Source of the DNA: an uncultured Eubacteriales bacterium
GTDB taxonomy: Bacteria; Bacillota; Clostridia; Lachnospirales; Lachnospiraceae
Assembly (NCBI GenBank): GCA_949297565.1
Contig: CASFUI010000377.1
Coordinates: forward strand, 1-9,261
Reading direction: 5' to 3'
DNA: 9,261 nucleotides
Below are positions 4,623-9,261 of the stretch, one piece after another; the first letter of the stretch is position 1; each line of letters opens with the position of its first letter. The notes below the pieces were generated by a model. It made no database searches, was not told the DNA's origin, and saw only the letters and a list, made by a program, of their open reading frames with translations. A program made the position numbers and the translations under genes.

Positions 4623-5981
4623 ATGGAAAAGACGATGGAAAAAATTGTTGCTTTGGCAAAGGCAAGAGGATTTGTGTATCCTGGCTCTGAGATATACGGA
4701 GGACTGGCAAATACATGGGATTACGGAAATCTCGGCGTAGAGCTTAAGAATAGCGCAGTCCACCCTTACAATGTAGGGGTGGACTGCGCTATTCTTATGA
4801 ATCCTCAGACGTGGGTTGCCTCAGGACATCTCGGAGGGTTTTCTGATCCTTTGATGGACTGCAGAGAATGTCATGAGCGTTTCCGTGCCGATAAGCTGAT
4901 TGAGGACTGGGCTGAAGAAAATAATTTTGATATCGGCGGCTCTGTTGACGGCTGGACTCAGGAACAGATGAAGAGCTTTATCGACGAGCATGAGATAAAC
5001 TGTCCGACATGCGGAAAGCATAACTTTACGGAAATCAGACAGTTTAATCTTATGTTTAAGACATTCCAGGGCGTTACCGAGGATGCAAAAAACACAGTAT
5101 ATTTAAGACCGGAGACAGCACAGGGTATTTTTGTGAATTTTAAAAATGTGCAGAGAACATCAAGAAAGAAAGTTCCTTTCGGTATAGGCCAGATTGGCAA
5201 GTCATTCAGAAATGAGATTACACCGGGTAACTTTACATTTAGAACAAGAGAGTTTGAGCAGATGGAGCTTGAATTTTTCTGCAAGCCTGGAACAGACCTT
5301 GAGTGGTTTAAGTACTGGAGAGAGTTCTGTATAAACTGGCTTAAGACTTTAGGAATTAAGGACGATGAGATGCGCGCGAGAGACCATTCTCCTGAGGAGC
5401 TTTGCTTTTACAGCAAGGGAACTACGGATATTGAGTTCCTGTTCCCATTCGGCTGGGGTGAGCTTTGGGGAATTGCCGACAGAACAGACTATGACCTCAC
5501 ACAGCATCAGACGGTTTCAGGTGAGGATATGTCGTACTTTGACGATGAGACTAAAGAAAAGTATATTCCTTATGTCATTGAGCCGTCGCTTGGCGCCGAC
5601 AGAGTTACGCTCGCGTTTCTTTGCTCTGCGTATGACGAGGAGGAGCTTGAGGGCGGTGATATGAGAACTGTGCTTCACTTCCACCCTGCGCTTGCGCCTG
5701 TCAAGATTGGTGTGCTTCCTCTTTCTAAGAAGCTGAACGAGGGGGCTGAAAAGGTTTTCGCCGAGCTTTCAAAAACATATAACTGCGAGTTTGACGACAG
5801 GGGAAATATCGGAAAGAGATACAGAAGACAGGATGAAATCGGTACTCCGTTCTGCGTTACTTATGATTTTGACTCTGAGGAGGACGGTGCTGTCACTGTG
5901 CGTGACAGAGACACAATGGAGCAGGAGAGAATTAAGATAGCTGATTTAAAGGCTTATTTTGCAGATAAATTTACATTTTGA
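4623..5981 (+). CDS. glyS: Glycyl-tRNA synthetase (single-chain, alpha2 type) with an altered N-terminal segment
   Basis: This class II synthetase charges tRNA-Gly with glycine in the cytoplasm. The product has 452 residues; relatives are usually about 460-465. Visible motifs are the N-terminal VYPGSEIYGG (18-27), CxxC pairs 80-83 and 127-130, RPETAQG (162-168), motif 2 around Phe-Arg-Asn-Glu to Arg-Thr-Arg-Glu-Phe-Glu (195-212), and motif 3 EPSLGADRVTLAFL (320-333). The anticodon-binding domain spans about 358-452. ATG 4623 is chosen because GGAGGT (4608-4613) precedes it by 9 nt; an in-frame ATG at 4569 lies upstream of the leader hairpin and has no family support. Oddity: after Glu-Leu-Lys-Asn, relatives normally have about 14 residues, including an Ala-Trp-Trp, before Pro-Tyr-Asn-Val-Gly. 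Here only Ser-Ala-Val-His (44-47) is present, encoded by one arm of a long inverted repeat. The frame is kept. The function of this allele is therefore uncertain. Confidence 0.95.
   Translation: MEKTMEKIVALAKARGFVYPGSEIYGGLANTWDYGNLGVELKNSAVHPYNVGVDCAILMNPQTWVASGHLGGFSDPLMDCRECHERFRADKLIEDWAEENNFDIGGSVDGWTQEQMKSFIDEHEINCPTCGKHNFTEIRQFNLMFKTFQGVTEDAKNTVYLRPETAQGIFVNFKNVQRTSRKKVPFGIGQIGKSFRNEITPGNFTFRTREFEQMELEFFCKPGTDLEWFKYWREFCINWLKTLGIKDDEMRARDHSPEELCFYSKGTTDIEFLFPFGWGELWGIADRTDYDLTQHQTVSGEDMSYFDDETKEKYIPYVIEPSLGADRVTLAFLCSAYDEEELEGGDMRTVLHFHPALAPVKIGVLPLSKKLNEGAEKVFAELSKTYNCEFDDRGNIGKRYRRQDEIGTPFCVTYDFDSEEDGAVTVRDRDTMEQERIKIADLKAYFADKFTF
4745..4797. repeat. Near-perfect inverted repeat inside glyS
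   Basis: The left arm 4745-4769 and right arm 4773-4797 pair over 25 positions: 21 consecutive Watson-Crick pairs at the base (4745-4765 with 4777-4797), one T-G mismatch (4766/4776), and three more pairs, closed by a 3-nt AAT loop. The right arm encodes the conserved GlyRS segment Val-Gly-Val-Asp-Cys-Ala-Ile-Leu. The left arm is its inverted copy and takes the place of a conserved stretch of about 14 residues. The TAAGAA at the outer edge of the left arm also fits the normal Leu-Lys-Asn codons, and the inner CC-TAC fits the normal Pro-Tyr codons, giving microhomology at both junctions. This is the pattern expected of a two-step template switch, or of an amplification or assembly artefact. 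Confidence 0.9.
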
Positions 5982-6002
5982 TTTGTGACATGAGGTTAAT
6001 TT

Positions 6003-7622
6003 ATGATATGTCCTAAATGTGGTCAGGAATATGAGGGGGATAAGTGTCCGCGATGCAGCGGACCGGAAGTTATCGTTAATAATGCAGATTACCTGAAGCG
6101 TAGGAGGGCGTATGAGGAGAAGCAGGCTGTTGAAAGGTCTGCTTCTTCTGATAATGAGTCCGAAAGTGAGGAGCTTCTGCCGGATGAGATTATAAGGCGT
6201 CTCAGGGAAAACGGAGGAAAGTTTGCTGCAAAGACAGCAGCAAAGACAGCGGGGCGCGCAAAACAGGCCGTCAAAGGTAAAAGGAAGCATATAAAAAAAA
6301 TAATATCGGTGTTTGTCATCCTTGTACTTGCTGCCGCGGCGGGTTTCGGAATATACAAGCTTGCGACGCGCAAGAATTTTGTGCTCTATATGAGCTATAA
6401 CGATAAAATATATAATGTCGCGGGATTGGACAGCCTGTTGGTATGCAGCCGGCAGGATGCGGTCTTTGAGGTTAATCAGGATACATTCTACACGCCGGAA
6501 TTTCCTTCTGATTTTGACATGGACAGTATTATTCAGAGCATGGCGGCTGCTGACGGGAAATATTTTGCGGCTGTTGTTTATGACGAGGAGCGCGCTAAGT
6601 ATGCGTTATTTGTATGGAACAGCAGTGTCTGCGTAAGACTTGCCGAGAGCTCAAGGGAAAAGGAGATTGTCTATGTAAGCGAGAAGGGAACGGTTATTTA
6701 TAAGGACACGGAGATTATAAACGACCAGGGCTCTCTCGGTCAGACCTCACTTATGGTTAGCAGGCTCGAAAAAGAGAAGGATGACAATATTCACGGAGTT
6801 ATTGTTGAGCTTGAGGCAGAACTCTCAAATGTTTATGTTTACAGCGCTAAAAATACACTGATATTTAATTCTTCAGACGGTGCTCTGTATACATTTAATT
6901 ATGAGAAGGACCAGCAGAAGAAAGTCATATCCGATGATGCAAAAAATATCTATGCGCTTAAAGAAAGTTCCGAGGGGCATTATTCGTACAGCGCGTCAAT
7001 AGTGAATTCTTCCGACAATGCGTCCGGGTTTATTTACAGTGTGAATAACGGCTGTTATTATCACAGTATTGCTTCAAAGAACAGCAAAGATGTGTATATA
7101 GGTGAATTTTCAGGAGCAGGAATCGAGTTTGTCTATGAAAAGGATATAGTTTATGTCGTAAATTCGGGACAGGTAAGCTTTGCGTCTCTAAAGAAGGATA
7201 CGGAGCCTGTATTTAAGACTGTGGTTAAGCTTGGCAGCGCGTCAAATATCGTGTATCTGGCAGACAGCAGTACTATTGCCGCTGTCGATGAGAATAATCA
7301 GCTTGTGAGCATTAATGACGGAAAGCTCAAGGTGCTGGCTGATAGTGTCTGTGACGGCTCGCTGAATCTTGTTGAGAATACAGCTCAGGCAGTGACGTAT
7401 ATACGGGATGGAGTACAGTACTACAGGAAAAATCTTTCCGACTCCGAGGTGAAAATGAGCGAGGTAGGGGAAAATGTCGATACATCCAGCACTCTGTATT
7501 ATAAGAATAAGCTGTATTTTTATAACTCTCAGGGAAGCCTGTGCTCATGTACAGTCAAGGGGAGAGACAGCTCGATTGTAGGTGAGGTAGAGCGTTTCTG
7601 GCTGGGAACGGAATATAAATGA
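6003..7622 (+). CDS. Unrecognised zinc-ribbon, single-TM protein with large extracytoplasmic domain
   Basis: I do not recognise the family as a whole. The 539-residue protein starts with a zinc ribbon, CPKC at 3-6 and CPRC at 15-18. A charged, mostly helical linker follows (about 30-98; Glu/Ser-rich, then Lys/Ala-rich with a short tandem Ala-Lys-Thr-Ala repeat). A single membrane helix lies at about 100-119 after a basic cluster (Lys-Gly-Lys-Arg-Lys-His). The remaining 420 residues are rich in Ser, Tyr, Val, Asp and Asn, with alternating strand-like segments and recurrent Tyr-x-x-Asn/Asp turns, suggesting a beta-propeller or similar fold outside the cell. Basic residues before the helix favour the zinc ribbon facing the cytoplasm. 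The start ATG 6003 has TGAGG at 5991-5995. It follows glyS after 21 nt and ends just before a strong terminator, so it is likely the last gene of the glyS transcript. No enzymatic motif is visible. Confidence 0.8.
   Translation: MICPKCGQEYEGDKCPRCSGPEVIVNNADYLKRRRAYEEKQAVERSASSDNESESEELLPDEIIRRLRENGGKFAAKTAAKTAGRAKQAVKGKRKHIKKIISVFVILVLAAAAGFGIYKLATRKNFVLYMSYNDKIYNVAGLDSLLVCSRQDAVFEVNQDTFYTPEFPSDFDMDSIIQSMAAADGKYFAAVVYDEERAKYALFVWNSSVCVRLAESSREKEIVYVSEKGTVIYKDTEIINDQGSLGQTSLMVSRLEKEKDDNIHGVIVELEAELSNVYVYSAKNTLIFNSSDGALYTFNYEKDQQKKVISDDAKNIYALKESSEGHYSYSASIVNSSDNASGFIYSVNNGCYYHSIASKNSKDVYIGEFSGAGIEFVYEKDIVYVVNSGQVSFASLKKDTEPVFKTVVKLGSASNIVYLADSSTIAAVDENNQLVSINDGKLKVLADSVCDGSLNLVENTAQAVTYIRDGVQYYRKNLSDSEVKMSEVGENVDTSSTLYYKNKLYFYNSQGSLCSCTVKGRDSSIVGEVERFWLGTEYK
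6228..6251 (+). repeat. Two 12-bp tandem copies in the linker of the zinc-ribbon gene
   Basis: GCAAAGACAGCA (6228-6239) is followed directly by GCAAAGACAGCG (6240-6251), differing at one base. In frame they give a repeated Ala-Lys-Thr-Ala unit in the basic, Ala-rich stretch before the membrane helix. The number of units may vary by slippage without breaking the frame. Confidence 0.7.
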
Positions 7623-7645
7623 TGTAGTGATAATGGTCATATATT

Positions 7646-7689
7646 AAAAAAGTACCAAAAGCTGTTTTATGGCTTTTGGTACTTTTTTT
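7646..7689. terminator. Bidirectional intrinsic terminator between convergent genes
   Basis: A perfect 17-bp stem pairs 7646-7662 with 7672-7688 around a 9-nt loop. The core is AGTACCAAAAGC with GCTTTTGGTACT. It is flanked by an A tract on the left and a T tract (7683-7689) on the right, so it can end transcription in both directions: the glyS/zinc-ribbon transcript on + and the symporter transcript on -. It lies 24 nt after the + strand stop and 36 nt beyond the - strand stop. Confidence 0.93.
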
Positions 7690-7724
7690 GTAAATCTGTG
7701 TCAGTCTGAAAATGTCATATGAGG

Positions 7725-9261
7725 CTATTGCTGCTGCTTGCCGGCTGCAAGTTCAAACTCATCCGTTATTTCTTTAGACGGCGCTTTAGTGCAGAGCGAA
7801 ACAACAATAATTACAATACATGAAATTATAAATGCAGGAAATAACTCATATATTCCCCACATACCGCCAAGCGGTTTTAAAAACTGTTTCCATATGAACA
7901 CAGAAAGTCCGCCTGCAATCATTCCGGCAATCGCGCCTGAACGGTTGATGCGTTTCCAGAAAAGTGAAAAAAGCATAACAGGACCGAAAGTTGCGCCAAA
8001 TCCTGCCCACGCGAATGATACTAAAGTGAAAATAACGCTGTTTTCATCCCACGCTATTATCAGACCTACTAATGCTATGAGCAGAAGAACAATTCTTGAT
8101 ACATTCATTACCTTTTTGTCGTCCGCGTTATTCTTTTTAATAATACCCTCATAGATATTTTTTGAAAAAGCAGATGCTGCAATCAGCAGATAGGAATCTG
8201 AGGAGCTTATGGTAGCGGCGAGTATGCCTGCCATGACAATTCCTGCCATAACGGCTGGAAGCAGCGCCTGAGACATTTCAACAAAGACATTTTCCGCCTT
8301 GCTTGCTGTTGAAAGCGCCTCGCTTGCAGGAAATAATGCTCTTCCGATTAATCCAATGCTCACGGCGCAGAAAAGAGATATTACGCACCATACTGTGGCA
8401 ATTCTTCTTGATTTTTTGAGCTCGCTCTCTTTGCGTATAGCCATAAATCTGAGCAGTACCTGCGGTACGCCGAAATATCCCAGTCCCCATGAGAGAGTTG
8501 ATATAATATGCCAAAAATCATATTTTCCGGCTGCTCCGAACACTGCTGCTCCGTTTGCAATCTGCTGGACGCCGTTGGCATCAGTGCTTGGAACTGCTGT
8601 TGACGTCATGGAGAAATATCCAGGAATACTTTTTGCGTTTTCGATTACCGCACCTATACCTCCTGCAGAATATGTTCCGAGAATAAGTATTGTGAGCAGA
8701 GCTATAATCATTACAACTGCCTGCATAAAATCCGATGCGCTCTCAGCAAGGAAGCCGCCGATAAATGTATATATTACAACAAACAGCGCTCCTGCAATCA
8801 TCATTGAATGATATGATGCTCCAAACAGTGTAGAAAAAAGTTTTCCGCATGTGACAAAACAGCTTGCGGCGTAAACGGTAAAAAACACAAGAATAAATAA
8901 AGCAGACAGTCCGAGAATTACCTTGTTTTTTTCATGGAATCTGTTGCTTAAAAAATCAGGCACAGTTATAGCGTCTCCGGATATTGAAGAGTACCGGCGC
9001 AGACGTTTTGCTATAATAAGCCAGTTTATGTATGTTCCCAGAGCAAGTCCGATGGCAGTCCATGCTGCGTCCGCAACTCCGCACCAGTAAGCGACTCCCG
9101 GAAGTCCCATAAGCAGCCAGCCGCTCATGTCCGAAGCTTCCGCGCTCATGGCTGCGACCCACGGTCCGAGAGAACGTCCGCCGAGAAAATAATTTTCCGA
9201 ATTTGCCTGTGCTCGTTTTGCAAAAAACAGACCTATGCAGATAACAATCAGCATATATCCA
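7725..9261 (-). CDS. putP: Sodium/solute symporter, PutP (proline) type, N-terminus cut by window edge
   Basis: This is a solute:sodium symporter of the inner membrane, most like the sodium/proline symporter PutP, importing substrate with the sodium gradient. The frame stays open through the last base (codons for Gly-Tyr precede the Met at 9252-9254), so the true start lies outside the window, probably about 15 residues further up. The visible part has about 511 residues and some 12 hydrophobic segments. It opens with the family-diagnostic Tyr-Phe-Leu-Gly-Gly-Arg-Ser-Leu-Gly-Pro-Trp and Ala-Ser-Asp-Met-Ser-Gly-Trp-Leu-Leu-Met-Gly-Leu-Pro-Gly, covering sodium-site residues of PutP. A later Ala-Ala-Thr-Ile-Ser-Ser-Ser segment matches the second sodium-ligand region, with Ser-Ser where E. 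coli has Ser-Thr. A loop rich in Thr, Ala and Asn around residues 213-240 looks like an extracellular insertion. Proline is the likeliest substrate but is not proven. It ends towards the shared terminator. Confidence 0.9.
   Translation of the reverse strand, partial: GYMLIVICIGLFFAKRAQANSENYFLGGRSLGPWVAAMSAEASDMSGWLLMGLPGVAYWCGVADAAWTAIGLALGTYINWLIIAKRLRRYSSISGDAITVPDFLSNRFHEKNKVILGLSALFILVFFTVYAASCFVTCGKLFSTLFGASYHSMMIAGALFVVIYTFIGGFLAESASDFMQAVVMIIALLTILILGTYSAGGIGAVIENAKSIPGYFSMTSTAVPSTDANGVQQIANGAAVFGAAGKYDFWHIISTLSWGLGYFGVPQVLLRFMAIRKESELKKSRRIATVWCVISLFCAVSIGLIGRALFPASEALSTASKAENVFVEMSQALLPAVMAGIVMAGILAATISSSDSYLLIAASAFSKNIYEGIIKKNNADDKKVMNVSRIVLLLIALVGLIIAWDENSVIFTLVSFAWAGFGATFGPVMLFSLFWKRINRSGAIAGMIAGGLSVFIWKQFLKPLGGMWGIYELFPAFIISCIVIIVVSLCTKAPSKEITDEFELAAGKQQQ

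Noticed and set aside
4516..4740. + strand ORF of 74 codons overlapping the radical SAM end and the glyS start.
   Set aside because: It is a shifted-frame shadow of glyS and its leader, with no family resemblance.
4775..4790. AGGGGTGGACTGCGCT resembles the T-box core sequence in a GlyRS context.
   Set aside because: It lies inside glyS and encodes the conserved Val-Gly-Val-Asp-Cys-Ala segment. It also does not match the T-box core after the first GGGTGG, so it is coincidence.
8299..8811. + strand ORF of 170 codons opposite the symporter.
   Set aside because: It is antisense to conserved PutP membrane segments; long open shadow frames are common opposite hydrophobic genes.

Overview
The window looks like a chromosomal segment of a low-to-mid GC Gram-positive anaerobe of the class Clostridia, most likely a Lachnospiraceae-type gut bacterium. 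This rests on the gene content (M16C presequence-protease-like peptidase, Era, RecO, single-chain GlyRS, TatD-linked-type radical SAM protein), strong AGGAGG-type ribosome binding sites, frequent AGA/AGG arginine codons, and protein sequences that read like Lachnospiraceae orthologues. The assignment comes from recognition, not from a search.

Layout. Positions 1-7622 form one tightly packed + strand run. It holds the C-terminal part of an M16C metallopeptidase (1-1146), a 145-bp block of hairpins bounded by a 21-bp direct repeat (1145-1310), era (1313-2284), recO (2314-3078), a pyridoxal/pyridoxamine kinase overlapping recO by 14 nt (3065-3907), a short TatD-linked-type radical SAM protein (3926-4528), a candidate promoter and leader hairpin (4537-4604), glyS (4623-5981), and an unrecognised zinc-ribbon/one-TM/extracellular protein (6003-7622). 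A strong bidirectional terminator (7646-7689) separates this run from a convergent PutP-type sodium/solute symporter on the - strand (7725-9261), whose N-terminus is cut by the window edge.

How the genes fit together. Era (30S assembly), RecO (recombinational repair) and GlyRS (glycine charging) are a housekeeping set that is also clustered in other Firmicutes, for example era-recO-glyQS in Bacillus subtilis. Here a vitamin B6 kinase and a radical SAM protein sit between recO and glyS. Short spacings and the recO/kinase overlap suggest cotranscription of era through the radical SAM gene. glyS appears to have its own promoter and probably carries the zinc-ribbon gene with it.

Most notable points. 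(1) Inside glyS, at 4745-4797, a near-perfect 25-bp-stem inverted repeat sits where GlyRS proteins normally carry about 14 conserved residues. The right arm is normal GlyRS coding sequence; the left arm is its inverted copy and encodes only Ser-Ala-Val-His, in frame. This looks like a template-switch replacement or an amplification/assembly artefact in an essential gene. (2) The peptidase-era junction carries a hairpin cluster whose flanks duplicate the era ribosome binding site. The first copy is followed by a correctly spaced seven-codon GTG reading frame. No complete new multi-gene system is evident; the rest is ordinary housekeeping sequence.
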